Shown: positions 1-11,480, numbered from the stretch's first letter. The stretch: DNA of 64,000 nucleotides from Isoetes taiwanensis (GCA_021234155.1 JAJEKV010000013.1:16533877-16597876), one strand, 5' to 3'. Notes: generated by a model from the letters alone, not told the origin. Numbers and translations: made by a program.

Positions 1-190
1 CAACAAAAAAAGACGAAGCCATCAAATTGTTTCTGTTGCTTTCCACAAGCAATAGACTCGCCAATGCCGCTGCAGCACATTCCTGGCCCTGATTGGGCTT
101 CGATTCCAGCAATTTTATCAAATGCGGCATGCACCCTGCATCGCCCAATTGCTTCCTGATCTCTGAACAGGTTGCAACCATAATTTCAAC
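1..190 (-). CDS. ARM-repeat protein, partial internal exon
   Basis: Reading the minus strand from 190 down to 1 gives an open frame through the window edge. It contains an armadillo-like stretch: EIRKQLGDAGCMPHLIKLLE, then after a short gap ECAAAALASLLLVESNRN. The pattern of a small helix, GC/AG, PHLIKLL and ALASLLL is typical of plant ARM-repeat proteins, such as U-box/ARM ligases or other ARM scaffolds. The exon seems to begin after an AG at 191-192 (minus strand), followed by GTTGAAATT. The rest lies outside the window, so the subfamily cannot be told. ARM repeats are protein-binding superhelices; partner and cellular role are unknown here. The fold is fairly sure from the sequence, the gene identity is not. 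Confidence 0.6.
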
Positions 191-208
191 CTTCCGGTGA
201 TTACGTCC

Positions 209-352
209 GGGAAAGTGCACCTCCCAGAATATTCCCTCGGGAATATTCCCTCAGCGGCCCCGCCAGCCTCGGTGGCGCTGCGGCTTCGCCGCTTGGGCGC
301 CGCCTCGGCTGGCGGCGCCGCCTCAGGAAATTCCCTCGAGGTGCACTTTCCC
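209..352. repeat. Short foldback (MITE-like) element
   Basis: A 15-bp perfect inverted repeat, GGGAAAGTGCACCTC at 209-223 and its complement at 338-352, bounds a GC-rich, internally palindromic core with GGCGGCGCC-type words and repeated AATATTCCCTC. No clear target-site duplication is seen. It sits in the presumed intron next to the ARM exon. A non-autonomous foldback or MITE is the simplest reading; no coding capacity. Confidence 0.55.
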
Positions 353-1490
353 TAGTACATAAAGCGCATGAGCCCTTCTTGTGAAACAATAAGTTAACAT
401 GCAAAAGTGGCATGTAGGCCTCACATGTCCAACATGCAAGTGGAACAATAAGTGGCACACATGCACCACAAGTGGCCACGATAATTCATCCAATGAAAAT
501 TTTTACAAAGGGAAAATACGAAGGCAAACATTATTTTCAATGTTGTAGTATGGGTGGATAAGGTAGGCCCGAATGCTCTAAGAAAAGTCCCCAAACGTGT
601 GTTGGGCAAAGCCTATGCATATGGATTTGGTAAAAGCAATTAACAAAATAATGTCTACTTTAGAAATATTTGGCAATTTTCCAATTTTGCCACTTTTGTT
701 TTAGAAATCCGTTGACGCATTTTTGCCACATGCCTTTTCTACTTAGTTTATTTGACACCACATAAATTGGCTCAAGTATATTTACTATGTCCATATCATA
801 TTCCAAAGGGTGTCTAGGTTCCCCTACAAGGGAAACCAAATTTTTAACCATTGGATATTAACAAAAATTTGAATGCTCATATTGCCTGTATTTGGCCAAG
901 GCTCATTGTTACAAATTGGCCTAATGGTCATCAGATATTGGACCATCAATCAATAGCCTCATAAATTGCACTAGGCATATTGCATTTCATCATAACTACT
1001 TATCTTTGTCACCATTTTGTGACCTTGACATTTGTGGTGTTTGTTAATGACTGGAGCCATTAAAACCATAGGCTACAAAGTTTTCAAGACAAATGACAGT
1101 GTGTGGCTCAATGGAAAGTATGGAAGCTATGCAAGGAGCTCCAGATACTGTATAGCTCTAGTAATTTGAGTATATGCAGTGGGAGTTCTAGACCTCTCAA
1201 ATCGGTCTGAGTTTCCACACATGCTGTGTCTAGCTCTTGTATTTCAGCCAGATCCAGCCTTAAGTCTACTTCTTAGATTCTTAAGCATCCCATAAACTAA
1301 AATATGGGATGCGCGCATTAGCTCAAACCTACAATACTAGCTAGGGATAGAACTTAATCAAGCTTGGTGAAATAATACATCATTAGATAGATCGAGGAGA
1401 TAGCTTTGCAAAACATCAAATTCCATCTAAAACAGACTCTTGAATAAAATGTTATGACCAAATTTGTAATAATGCCTGGAAAAATATTTT
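353..1490. other. AT-rich intergenic or intronic sequence
   Basis: No coding frame, splice-bounded exon or repeat that I can support was found here. Short open frames have no protein-like composition. Confidence 0.5.
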
Positions 1491-1491
1491 T

Positions 1492-1732
1492 TGACGCCAT
1501 TCCTGACGTATTTTCTGACGATAAAACTGACGCACTTTTTGACGATACAATTGACGCAAATTCTGACGCATAGTCTGACGATACATATCTGTTGCATATT
1601 CTGACGAAAAATTCTGACGCTTATTGTGACGAAAAATCTGACGCAAGATCGTCAGAAATAGCGTCAGAAAAAAAGCGTCAGATTACTCGTCAGCTTTTAC
1701 GTCAGACAGAAATCTCTCTAGACAGTCTGACG
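1492..1732. repeat. Strand-switching 12-bp TGACG array
   Basis: TGACG recurs at 1492, 1504, 1516, 1528, 1540, 1552, 1564 and 1576, an exact 12-bp period. It continues at 1602, 1615, 1627 and 1639 after one decayed unit. The array then flips strand: CGTCA occurs at 1650, 1662, 1676, 1688 and 1700, followed by a last TGACG at 1728. The two halves could pair as a long imperfect hairpin. TGACG is the core of the as-1/TGA-bZIP site, but the strict period suggests a minisatellite or foldback-transposon arm rather than a promoter. It ends just before LINE sequence. Confidence 0.75.
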
Positions 1733-1746
1733 CTTTTTCTGACAAA

Positions 1747-4376
1747 AAACCTTCATTCTCTTGTAGTGCCGTGTTGACTAAGGTGCGTCGCATTGTTTCT
1801 GAAGAGCAGAGGTTGCTTCTTGAGTCTAATATTGTGAAGGAGGACTTAAAAGCAGCTGTGGCTCTCTTGAAAAGGGACAAATGCCCGGGTCTTGATGGCT
1901 TTCCTATTGAATTCTTTCAGAAGTGCTGGGACTGGTTGGAGGATGACATATATGATGCCTTTTGTGAGTTTCAGAGATTTAGGAGCCTTGATAAGATTTT
2001 GAATACAGGTTGTATCTCTCTCATTCCAAAGAGCAAGGAACCCAAGACTTTTTCTGACTGGCGACCTATTACATTGCTTTCCTCTGTGTATAAGATCTTT
2101 GCTAAGACATTGGCAGAAAGAGTCCGAGACATCTTGGCTGATGCTATATCGTCAACACAATCTGGCTTTCTCCCTCGTCGTTGTATTCTCAACAACGTGG
2201 CTGCTGCATATGAAGGAATATATTGGGCCCGGTTACAGGGTCATAGAGCAGTGTATCTTAAGCTTGATTTTGCTAAAACTTACGATAGTGTTGATTGGGG
2301 CTTCTTGGAGAAGTGTCTTCTTGCACTTGGATTTGGGGAGTCATTCACAAGGAATGTCATGAAGCTCCATACATCAGCTAGATCTACTGTCATTTTCCAG
2401 GGCGAGCCATCGGATATTTTTGTAGTGGGTAGAGGAATTCGACAAGGTTGTCCCTTAGCACCCTTTCTTTTCACAATTGTGGCAGAAGTATTGTCCCAGC
2501 TCTTCTCCGTGGCTACCCAAGATGGCGTTATTCAAGGCCTCCCAATGGACGATGGTTCTCAAGAGGTATGTAACCAATATCTTTGATGACACTTTTTTTG
2601 TTCCTAATTGCCGAGGCTGAGAATCTTCGTAATGCTAAGCTATTATTAGACACATTCTCCTTAGCATCGGGGAGTTCTTGTAGGGTGGCAAAATGTACGG
2701 CTTTGTGGATGTTGGACTCCCATCCCTCCCCTGTATTTTGGACTATCCATGGAAGATTCTTACGCATGGCAATACCACAAAGTTGCTTGGTATCCCGTTT
2801 GGAATTCCGTCTCGCCCGGATGCTTGGGATGAAATCATTAGTGGGTTGCAAAAGCACTTGTTTTGGTGGAATCTGACTAAAACCTGTCGATGGCCTGTAG
2901 AATCACTTTGTGGCTAAATGTGTTCTTAGTAATACTCATGTCTACATGGCGTCTGCTCTATTAGCTCCGCAGTGTAAGATGGAAGAGATTGTGCGTATTG
3001 TCAGAAATTTTATTTGGGGTGGAAATGAGTTAGGAGCGGTGGTCAAGGTAGCTTGGGCAAAATGCATTAGACCTAAGGCAGCTGGTGGTCTTGGTATGTT
3101 GGATTTTCACCTCCAAAGCAAGGTGATGATATCAAAGTTCATTTGGAGGATTTTCATTGGTAAGGATGATTCTCCTGGCCTGAGGTTGTTGGTGCAGTCG
3201 ATTCAGCATTCTCCCATTTCATAAGGCCACCATTAAGCCCCTCCTTCCTTGGGCTTTGCTTTATCATATGCATCCGTATCCTAATGCTTCTCCCTTTCTA
3301 AAGGGGTTGCTTGCTGCTTGGGACACTGTCAGGTCTCTTTTCCATATTAATCCTGAGGCATGTCTCCAGTTGTCCACTCCATGTTGGTGGATTCCTTTGC
3401 AGGACACTCCAGAGAATGTGCCTCTAAGTGTGGTTGTTCATCCAAAGACACAACGGCGATGGGTAGCAGCTGGTATCAGCACTAGCTTGGTATGAGTCTG
3501 GTCATCTCATGTCATGGGAAGCATTTAGAACAAAGTTCTTGTTGTCTGATGGGGACGAGTAATGTCTGGAATCATATTGCTTGCATTGTTGCCACATGGT
3601 TACGGTCCCACATTGAGGTAGTCGTATGGGGTTGCCATCAGGATATCCAGCCAGGGCGGTTTGTGTCTTCTGTGTATAAATTGCTTTTGCATTCTGAAAT
3701 CCTGCCTCCATCTAATAGGTGGCATCTTCAGGTCCCTCAGCCACAATGGAAAAGTGTTTGGATATGGGTATGGGATAAGCTGCTTCATCCCAAAGTAGTA
3801 GTTTTGTGGTGGCAAGTGATCCATAGATGCCTCGAGTCAATGTGTTAGTCCATAAAATGGATAATCGGATTTCGTGAGCTCATCCTTTATGCCAGCAAAG
3901 GGTTGAGAGTATTGAGCATTGTTTTTTCTTGTGTGAGCGGCTTCGGCAGGCATGGTCTTGGTTGTTGACCCTTTTTGGCACGTCGCGATCTAGCCAGCAA
4001 ATTTTGCTTGCTATCTATCCTGATGCTTGGCCCAAACTACGGAAACGAGCTTTTCATCTCGCATGTGGCTGGCTTTTATGGTCAATCTGGAAGAGAAGGA
4101 GGTTGTTTATATTTAAGGGCATAGATACTGCAGATGAGATTGTTCTTCAGTGGGCGCAAAATAAGATTGTTATGGCTTACAATTGTTCTTCTCTTGATCA
4201 GGAGAAGAAAGTACTGATCTGGCATACTTACCTTCAGATTCATTCTTTTGCATAGGCAGGTGGTTGTGCTCAGTTGGATCGGTTTTTCCACTGGGGTTAT
4301 AATCCTGTCTTTGCATTTTATGTTGCTCTGGTTTTTAGTTGGTGAATAAAGCTTGTCGTCCTTCAAAAAAAAAAAA
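1747..4376 (+). mobile_element. L1-type LINE remnant, 5'-truncated
   Basis: The copy starts abruptly in the region just N-terminal to the reverse transcriptase and runs to an A-rich tail at about 4363-4376, preceded by AATAAAG. Reading along the strand in several frames gives the RT, then the post-RT region with IVRNFIWGG and KAAGGLGMLDF, then a zf-RVT-like tail with LLHPKVVVLWWQVIHRCLES and CGWLLWSIWKRRRLFIFKG. This layout matches plant L1-clade LINEs. Endonuclease and ORF1 are missing, and at least four frame changes or stops show that it is dead. A related 3' fragment lies at 28298-28818 on the other strand. Confidence 0.85.
1771..2620 (+). pseudogene. LINE reverse transcriptase fragment
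   Basis: The open frame to 2586 contains WRPITLLSSVYKIFAK, LKLDFAKTYDSVDW (motif A, with Asp in DFAKTYDS) and GIRQGCPLAPFLFTIVAEVL (motif B). The catalytic motif C is displaced: GATGACACT at 2584-2592 encodes a DDT remnant in another frame, so the active site is split by a frameshift and motif C is degraded. No start codon of its own is expected, because the copy is 5'-truncated. Non-functional. Confidence 0.85.
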
Positions 4377-4600
4377 AAACAATTAGTCATGAGAGGGCAT
4401 GAGGATCACCACATTTTGGGCACGAGGGCTACCACACATAATATAGAAACACCAAAACCCATCGATCATAACAAATATCCACTAACAAAGTCCAAAAGTC
4501 CATTTCAGAGTACGAGAGTCATTGCATCTAACATCATAAAAGAATGAAAGACATACAACCTGTCAACATAGAATCTAAAGGCAACTAAATGAAAGAATAG
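4377..4600. other. Non-coding spacer between two LINEs
   Basis: AT-rich sequence between the A-tail of the plus-strand LINE and the tail of the minus-strand LINE. No feature recognised. Confidence 0.4.
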
Positions 4601-4670
4601 AATAGAATAGATTTTTTAACGTTCACAAAGACCAAGAGGCCATGGGGCCCATACAATGGCCTAGTACAAA

Positions 4671-4738
4671 CATTACTACTAAGATAAAAAAAACCCCTGC
4701 CTCGAAAGGTTTTCAAGGGAAAAACCTTTGCAGTAATG
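4671..4738 (-). other. LINE 3' UTR hairpin (copy 1)
   Basis: CATTACTACTAAG pairs with TGCAGTAATG around an inner AACCCC/GGTTTT-type stem. The same architecture with different stem bases occurs in four other copies at 6244-6324, 11748-11813, 17291-17371 and 17904-17989. A role as reverse-transcriptase recognition structure is inferred. Confidence 0.55.
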
Positions 4739-5235
4739 ATGATACTAGACAAGCAAGAACAAAATATAAGTAGGCGATGATGACTATTGGCTCAGTAATT
4801 GAAGACACTCATCTAGAAAGTATGTATAATGCTAAGTCATGCACAGATGAGGCTTTGAGAAGTTATGGGAGCGTGGAATGGAATGCTAAAGTCAAATAAT
4901 GATTCCTGACTATCTCAAAAGCAGGACATCTTAGCAGAGCATGGCTTTCATCTTCAATAACCTGTAATTGGCAACATGCACAAATCTCACTTCTCGTGGC
5001 AATTGCGGCCGTTCACATCTACTTGTCTGAATCTGTAGCTTGTGGATCCCTGTGCGAACTGATGCAATAGCTACAAGCATTTTCCTGAACAAGGAAGCAA
5101 GCAAATAAGCTTGTGGTCCTGGTGCCAAAGTGGGATTTAGATGTGCATGATAATGACCAGTTTTAACTTCAGCTAAGGTAACTGCATCCCATATCTTCTG
5201 AGAAAAAACGACCATCAAGATATTGTTGGAAAAGC

Positions 5236-5290
5236 TCAGGATCAGAGCACCATGCAGTGTTCTGGATCAGAGCACCATGCAGTGTTCTGG
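5236..5290. repeat. 25-bp tandem duplication inside LINE
   Basis: The phrase GGATCAGAGCACCATGCAGT (plus the next few bases) occurs twice head to tail at about 5239-5288. This is a small local duplication inside the dead LINE. Confidence 0.6.
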
Positions 5291-6104
5291 TTGCGCAGAC
5301 CAACAGGCAAACCATGCATTACAATTCTCTTTCCAACATCTTTCAAATGCTAGGGAGATTCAGCCATGGCATGCGTGAGAAGAGGGTACCTATTGTCATC
5401 CATGTGATGCACCTTGCTGATATAGCAGAGATGGCGCTTCATGGCGGAATATTAAAGAGGCCAAACACCTGTCTCTTGTTAAAGAATAGCATAGGGCACT
5501 GTAGTTTTGACTCCTAGGCTGTAAGTGAGAAAGGACTTTTGCACCCATTCCAAGCTCTCCCAAGCACTAGTACTAATGGCAGACCCCCATACTTCAGAAC
5601 CATACAGTAAAACAGGTTCCACCAAAGCCCGAAACAAGTGGGCTTTCCGTGACCAATCATGAATCTCTGCAAGAAAACAATTGTTTTGCATTGCATAGAG
5701 TGCTCTCCTGCCAACAGTCACACACTTGGTATACAATGTTCCCAAAGTATGTTCTTATATATCTCTACACCAAGATACTTGTAGTTATCTACAACTTCAA
5801 CTTCGTAGGTATCATAGTGCAAAGTTGGAATAGTATGCCGAGAAGATTGAACTACCAAGAGCTTGGTCTTTTGGAGATTAACACGCAGGTCTATGTTCTC
5901 ACAAAAACTATATAAAGCATGTAAATGTTGTTGCATACTAGCAGCAATATGTGCCATAAGCGAAACATCATCAGCATACATAAGTTGCCTGATGATATAA
6001 TGTGTTAAATGTGGCCCTTTGCTACCATGGTGATCAAGCCATTCTTGCACTGCGACTCGCATGAAACCAACAACATCCCGATAGATAGGCTTTTCATTCA
6101 TCTC

Positions 6105-6786
6105 AGCAGTTTTTTCTACAATGGTATAGAGTGGGTATCTGCATATCGCAGGCTACCCAAAAAATGAAAAACATAGGGAATATCCAGTTATAACACCTGG
6201 ACCCCAAATAAAATTGTGTGCTACAGATGTTGGCTAGTGTACCTGCCGAGAGCTTATCGCCGGGATTAAAAAACCCCGCCCTTTCGGGTTTTCGAGGAAA
6301 AACCCTAGCGATAAAATCTCGGCAAGGGGCTTGGACAACGCAGGGCTGCTAAACGCTCCCACAAAAAAACCCACGCCCACGAGAGAATGCGAGTCGTCGC
6401 GATCACCCCCCGGACACGCACATCACTAACGTAAAACCAATCGAGAAAAAACCTCGAAAAGCGAGGGGCTGGTCACGCGTGCCACGCGACAAAAAACAAT
6501 ATTTACACCTCGAAAAAGCGAGGGGCTGGTCACGCGTGCCACGCGACAATTAAAACAATTATGAACATACAAATAACAATTTTAAGGGGGGGAAGGGTGG
6601 GAGCCATGGATACTGCTGAGAGATGAGAAAGCGCTGATGAAACGTCGATGAAGAACTCTGCAATAAGTAGCGATCCCCAAACCTAATGAACGACCTAAAA
6701 ATGCATGCGATGCATGCATGCGACGCATGCCATGCATGCATGCTCGTCTCGTGCAAGAATCCCGATTCGCTACGCGAATCGATGAC
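6105..6786 (-). mobile_element. Element X, copy 1 (inside LINE)
   Basis: This segment splits the minus-strand LINE between its RT motifs B and C. Its complement matches 16841-17520: shared blocks include the GCATGCATGC-rich part, CATCAGCGCTTTCTC-like sequence, CAGCAGTA, CCCACCCTYCCCCCCCTT, the hairpin module and an end reading CTGCTGAGATGAATGA. The hairpin at 6244-6324 has long arms (TGCCGAGAGCTTATCGC and its near complement) around the same AAAACCC/GGGGTTTT core found in LINE 3' ends. It has no convincing ORF. It is probably a non-autonomous, LINE-related or foldback element; the class is unresolved. Confidence 0.6.
6451..6547. repeat. Two ~40-bp repeats in element X
   Basis: A block reading CCTCGAAAAGCGAGGGGCTG then GTCACGCGTGCCACGCGAC occurs at about 6451-6490 and again at 6507-6547. 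Each has a small CCTCG...CGAGG hairpin and a GTCACGCGTG/CCACGCGAC palindromic part. This block is missing from copy 2. Confidence 0.65.
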
Positions 6787-7050
6787 ATTCTTCCTTTTGA
6801 TCAATGTATAAGCCAAAGAGTGTAGGAGATAGAGGGCAACCCTGACGTACTCCAATATTGCTAGTGATTTGGGGACACGATGCTGAAAACTTAGCAAAGA
6901 CTCGTTCATAGAGCCAATAAACTGCATTTTGAAGGTCTTGTGGAACCCTACGTACTTGCAAGCGCTGCCAAAGAATCTTGCGAGGTACCGTATCAAAGGC
7001 AGAATTAAAATCCACAAAGCATATATAGAGGTTTTGTTTCAAGCTTCGAC

Positions 7051-7359
7051 AATCAAAGATGTAAAAGGGCCCGGAAGGGGGAAGGGGGGGGGGTGTGTGC
7101 TAGATGGGCTTCAATATCTTATGTAGAGAACCCTCACTCTCAAGAAGCTGATTTATTAGCTGGATCCTCGCACGTTACGGTGTCTCATAATTAGTGTCCT
7201 TTTGTCCACCCAAATTAGCACTATTTTTTAGTATTATGGGAAGAGGGAAATTCAAAATTAACGAGAATATCGGGGGGTGGTTGATTCCCCCTTTCTCGAG
7301 GGAGATAGATCTCGTTTCTTTCTTTCCATCCATATTTTGTTCAGGCTTCTTGTGATCCA
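7051..7359. other. Left flank of two-gene block
   Basis: No gene is seen. A 24-bp motif at 7213-7236, beginning AATTAGCACTATT, matches 16814-16837 at 19 of 24 positions in direct orientation. Those two positions are the best guess for the ends of a ~9.6-kb element holding the next two genes. Its core is nearly palindromic, so an inverted relation cannot be excluded. Confidence 0.35.
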
Positions 7360-10300
7360 ATGACTAATGACGAAGACTGGAGGCGGAAATGGCGTTTGCA
7401 GAAGCAACGGCAAAGAGCAAGCAAGATGAGGCAACAATTGTCAAATGAAAATTTAGATTGGAGTATTGAGCACTCAAAAAAGCAATTGCAATATACAGCC
7501 TCCATAATCACGAAAACGTTTTTGGATTTGACAGGTTCGATGTCTACAGACCAGAAGAAAGAAGTATGGCATCTAGTGGAGAACATCAAAGTTATGCAGG
7601 TTGCAGTGTCTGATAAGGAAAAGATTGTTCACAGTGAAATTGTCGGTAGCATCCAAGAAACTATACAACACGTGAAAGGAGTGGAGTCCAATGATAAATT
7701 AGCAGCAAAAAGAGCAGCATTAGTCATGGCACATGGGAAGGTCAGGCACATGGAAGCATTCATCCAAGGAATTGTTCCAGAGCTAAGAAGCACCGTGTTG
7801 CAATTAGTAATAAAAACGCAATGTGGGCTCTTGGGGGAAGGAAGAAGATAAAGGATTCCCTGAACCAAGAAGTGATTGAAAAAGTTGTGGATTATTGGAC
7901 AAACTACACCAGAGTTTCGCCCAACTTCAAGGACGTTAGATCTGGTAGAGGAAAACATCCTAAGCATCCAACACATTACCTTGATGTGTTGGATCTGTAG
8001 ATCAGTTTTTTACTAAGTCTTTTTTCACGTTTACTAATACTAATATTTTTTATAAGTTTTGAAGTATTGATTCTAATATGATCTGCTAATGGAATTAATC
8101 TGCACGTTCTTCTCGTGGTAGCAAGTCTTAGTGCTATTGATGGTTGATAATGGATCATTTCTTGATATAGTGCTAAGGTTTCTCACCTTTATAATGTTGA
8201 TGCCATGTTTAGTAATTGTGTTGATGTTAGTGCCACTGTTAGTGATTTTGTAAATGACAGTGCTAATATTACTATTTTCGTTAATGTTGTTCCACTGTTA
8301 GTAATTTTGTCAATGTTAGCACTAAACTTAAAGCACCACCTACCACTACAGATTAGCAATGCTTTCATCTCAATGTCCTAGCACTGGTTAGTGGTTTGGT
8401 TTGCTAAGGGTTATGTTGTAATGCTAATGGAATCAGTAATTAGTTCTAAGTTGTTATTCATTAGCAGTTGTTTTTTCTAGTGGTATTAGCATTAGCATTT
8501 ACTAAGTAGTTTTCTATTCTTATTCTGCAGACAGAATTCTTCACTAGTTTCAAGCAAGACAATCTAGATGTTCAAATTAAGCAGAGAGCCTTCGAGAAAT
8601 TAAAGCCTTACTTTGTTGTAAAGCTATCTGAATTCAATACCTGTTGTTGCGTCTATGATGAGAGGATGTCAATGCTGAGGGAAGGGGTGAAGAATATGAG
8701 GAAAAAGTCCATGGTGCACGGTGCAGATTGCACCTGTGAGTGCAAGATATGTGACCACACGGCAAGTCAAGTAGGGTGCAATGCAGCAAGACATGTTTGG
8801 CAGTCTAACAGTGACATGTGGAGAAGCATAGTTTGCCCAAAGCCTGAAGGTGAGGAGTGGCACAATGAAGCATGCTTGTCAGGAACCTGCAGCAAATGTG
8901 GTGTGGATAAAATGGAAAGGTATCCAAAAGAAGAAACAAAGGACATTACCTCAAAAATCACTTGGGAGATTGAAATTGGTAAGGATAAAAATGGCAAACC
9001 CAAAAAAAGAATTGAGCATCAATATTTACAGACTTCACCCAATGTTTTGATGGAAACCTTCAGATCTAAAGCAAAGGAGTTTGTGTCACATAATTTCAGG
9101 TATAAATGGCAGCAAGCCATGTTTAGACAACTACTGAACAGGTTTACTGATGATACTATTGTATCAGTGGTTGACTTTGCAGAGAATTACTCTTTCAAGG
9201 AGCAGAATGAAGTCCAGTCCAAGCATTGGCATAATGAGCAGACCACTATTCTTGTGCACCTCACATATAGAAGGGATCCTGAGACACAAGAAATGATCAA
9301 GGAAGAACATTTTCATATATCTGATGACAGAAAACATGATTCTTTGTTTGTGCAGCATTGCTTTCTCTTACACAATCATTGGATGCAAGAGAAGGAAATC
9401 ACTTTGAAGAACCATTATGTCTTCTCAGATGGTGCAGCCTCACAATTCAAAGGTAAAAAAACATTTTACTTTGATGCTAGATTCAAATCTTTAACAGGTT
9501 TAGACATGATGTGGAACTTTTGGTGCTCTGGCCATGGGAAGGGAGAACATGATGGTGCAGGAGTAGTAATAAAGAGGGCTTTGAGAGCAGCACAGTTGAA
9601 GGGCAGCAAGATGACCAATGCACACGAGGTGGTAGAATGGCTAAAGCAGTACATGTCAACAGCAGCACCCACAACATATAAAAAGAAGATTCAAACTGTA
9701 AGTAGAACTTTTTGGGAGGTTGAAATAGGACAAGTGGACAGAAAAAATCAGTGGGAAGCACGTCCTATTGAAGGATCTAGAAACCTTCATTGTTTTCATG
9801 GGTGTTCAAATCACATGACACATTTACAGGTCAGAAACCTCTCTTGCTTTTGCACATATTGTTTAGATTTGAATTGGGAATCTTGCCCCAATGTATCATA
9901 TACTAAGAAGTTTGAACTAGTTGTGGTACAACCCATCAAAGCTATTGTTGAAGAAGAAGTACATGATGAAGGAGAAGAAGCATATATTGGCAGCGCTGAC
10001 TTATGTAGCATGCAAGTATCTATAGGTGGTGGTGGCTCCAAATAACAATCATGAGAATGTGAAATTCTACCTTATCCTATGTACCAAAGCTAAGTACTTG
10101 GTGTTAGAAGACTTTGTAGATATGCAAGGGCAGAAGTTTGTGAAAGAGGATGAGGTCATAGAAGAGACATACTATGAGAAGTTGGTGAATTATAAATCCA
10201 GCTACAAGTTTTGTAGAGGAAATAAAGCAATTGTTTATGCCACTCAAGTTGCAAAGAACAAAGTCAGGTTGGTTCAAGCAAAGCACGTTGTTAAGCGGGG

Positions 10301-10370
10301 AGTGGTTTACACTCTAAGTGCCAAAGAAGAACAAGATATTCTAGAGAGGCTTCCCACGTTGTTGGAATAG
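7360..10370 (+). CDS. DDE-like transposase-type protein, frameshifted
   Basis: ATG at 7360 starts a basic, helical N-terminus (TNDEDWRRKWRLQKQRQRAS). After a frame slip near 7805-7820 comes MWALGGRKKIKDSL and VVDYWTNYTRVSPNFKDVRS. An intron, about 7986-8530 (AG at 8529-8530), leads to KQRAFEKLKPYFVVKL and a Cys-rich part, CTCECKIC and GTCSKCG. The core has VVDFAENY (~9170), HFHISDDRKHD, FSDGAASQFKG (~9425) and SGHGKGEHDGAG (~9526), which look like an RNase H-fold D/D/E set. Another slip near 10000-10026 leads to VVVAPNNNHENVKFY and the end at 10370. I recall similar cores in dispersed, transposon-like proteins of cnidarians and insects, but cannot name the superfamily. DNA cleavage/transposition is inferred. 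The two slips make this copy inactive unless they are sequencing errors. Confidence 0.6.
7986..8530 (+). repeat. Intron rich in TTAGTG/TGCTAA words
   Basis: The intron of the DDE-like gene carries many copies of TTAGTG, GTTAGCACTAA, TGCTAA and TTAGCA at irregular spacing, and ends with TTATTCTGCAG. The same vocabulary reappears upstream of the convergent gene at 15640-16190. These could be subterminal binding sites for the transposase or just related satellite decay. Confidence 0.5.
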
Positions 10371-10517
10371 TGGAAAGAGCAATTGTATAAAGGGTACTGT
10401 ATAGGTACTTTTATGAATATAAAGAAGTTTCTGTTTTGCATTCTCATTTTTTATGCTTCAGTTACAGAATTTTGTACTTGAATGTTGAATGAATTCCAAG
10501 GTAAAATAGAATTAAAA

Positions 10518-11045
10518 ATTTACACAAGGCACAAATTTACACAAGGCACAAGGTATAACAAAACCACAAATTTACAGAAAGGCACAAGGCCATCATCCAC
10601 ATTAAAGAAGGCACTAAGGCCTGGATAACAGAAGGCACAAGGCCTGGATTACAGTCGGCACAAGGCCATTACAATTAAAGGCACTAAGGCCTGGATTAAA
10701 CAAAAGGCACAAGGCCTGGATTACAGTCGGCACAAGGCCATCATATATTAAAACAGAAAATACCGGAATACTTCAAAAACAGAAAATACCAGAATGCATC
10801 AAAAAGGCACAAGGCCATCATATATTTAAAAAGGCACTAAGGCCATCATATATTACAAAGATGCACTAAGGGCTGTGTCACAAGGGGTGAGTTCAAGTAA
10901 AGGCACTAAGGCCATCATATATTTCAAAGGCACTAAGGCCTGTTTCACAGGGGGGTGAGATCAACAAGGGGGTGAGATCAAATAAAGGCACTAAGGCCTA
11001 TATAGCATCTGTTTTTAAAAAAAAATACAAAGGCACAAAAGGCCT
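10518..11045. repeat. GGCACWAGGCC minisatellite
   Basis: Short palindromic words, GGCACAAGGCC and GGCACTAAGGCC, recur about every 20-50 bp with linkers such as TGGATTACAGTC, ATCATATATT and GGGGTGAGATCAA. They begin about 150 bp after the DDE-like gene ends. Composition is quite unlike the flanks. No ORF. Confidence 0.75.
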
Positions 11046-11186
11046 GTGGTCGAACTTGATCAAAAGAAAAAAAAAAAAAAGAAAACAAAAGGTGGCTTCC
11101 CAGGACTTCAAGCTTCATCTGTAAGAAAAGTGAAGAAAATTAGTTTAGAATGTAATAAAAGAAAGCAAAAATTGAATGCATGCATG

Positions 11187-11480
11187 CTACTTACTCTCCA
11201 GCCAATTTTGGAATTCCAGCCAATCTTCTTCTTCTTCTTCTTCTTCTTCTTCTTCTTCTTCTTCTTCTTCTTCTTCGCTGGTCTCGTGTTCGTTCCATTC
11301 GTTATCTTCAGAATCGATCTGCTCGTCGGAAGAAGCTGCGTCAGAGGAATCGAAATTGGAGGATGAAAGCTCCTCTTCCAAAGCTTCGAAAAGATCTTGA
11401 GCTTTGAGAAGAGGAGCTTTCGGGCTCGTGCTCGGGGGCTTTCAGGCTCGGGGACAGACACATCGGCCTCCTGCAAAGGA
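11187..11480 (-). other. GAA microsatellite with acidic open frame
   Basis: A (TTC)n tract at about 11227-11275 lies in a minus-strand frame reading EALEEELSSSNFDSSDAASS, then a run of Glu, then DWLEFQNWLESK and a stop at about 11187. The part outside the Glu run is acidic and protein-like, and a possible acceptor (TTTCCTTTGCAG, minus strand) lies near 11480, but it joins in a different frame. It could be the last exon of an acidic protein or a chance frame through a microsatellite. I favour the microsatellite and keep the exon as a weak option. Confidence 0.3.

Larger units (their letters stand above)
4601..7050 (-). mobile_element. Second-lineage LINE (minus), interrupted
   Basis: On the minus strand the RT begins near 7042 with VDFNSAFDTVPRKILWQRLQ and GVRQGCPLSPTLFGLYID. 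Element X interrupts it at 6105-6786. The RT resumes with LMYADDVSLMA (motif C) and VNLQKTKLLVV near 5830-5975, followed by EPVLLYGSEVWG near 5590. A C-terminal region, PREVRFVH, lies near 4980, with a histidine/cysteine tail in another frame. These motifs align with the longer plus-strand LINE at 52.5-57.3 kb, so both belong to one lineage, different from the L1-type copies. The 3' UTR has a hairpin (4671-4738) and the tail is a short microsatellite (minus-strand TATTC repeats at 4601-4615). Start and ORF1 are absent. Several frames are broken. Confidence 0.8.

Noticed and set aside
1492-1732. CRISPR-like array
   Set aside because: Period is 12 bp with no unique spacers, it flips strand, and the context is eukaryotic.
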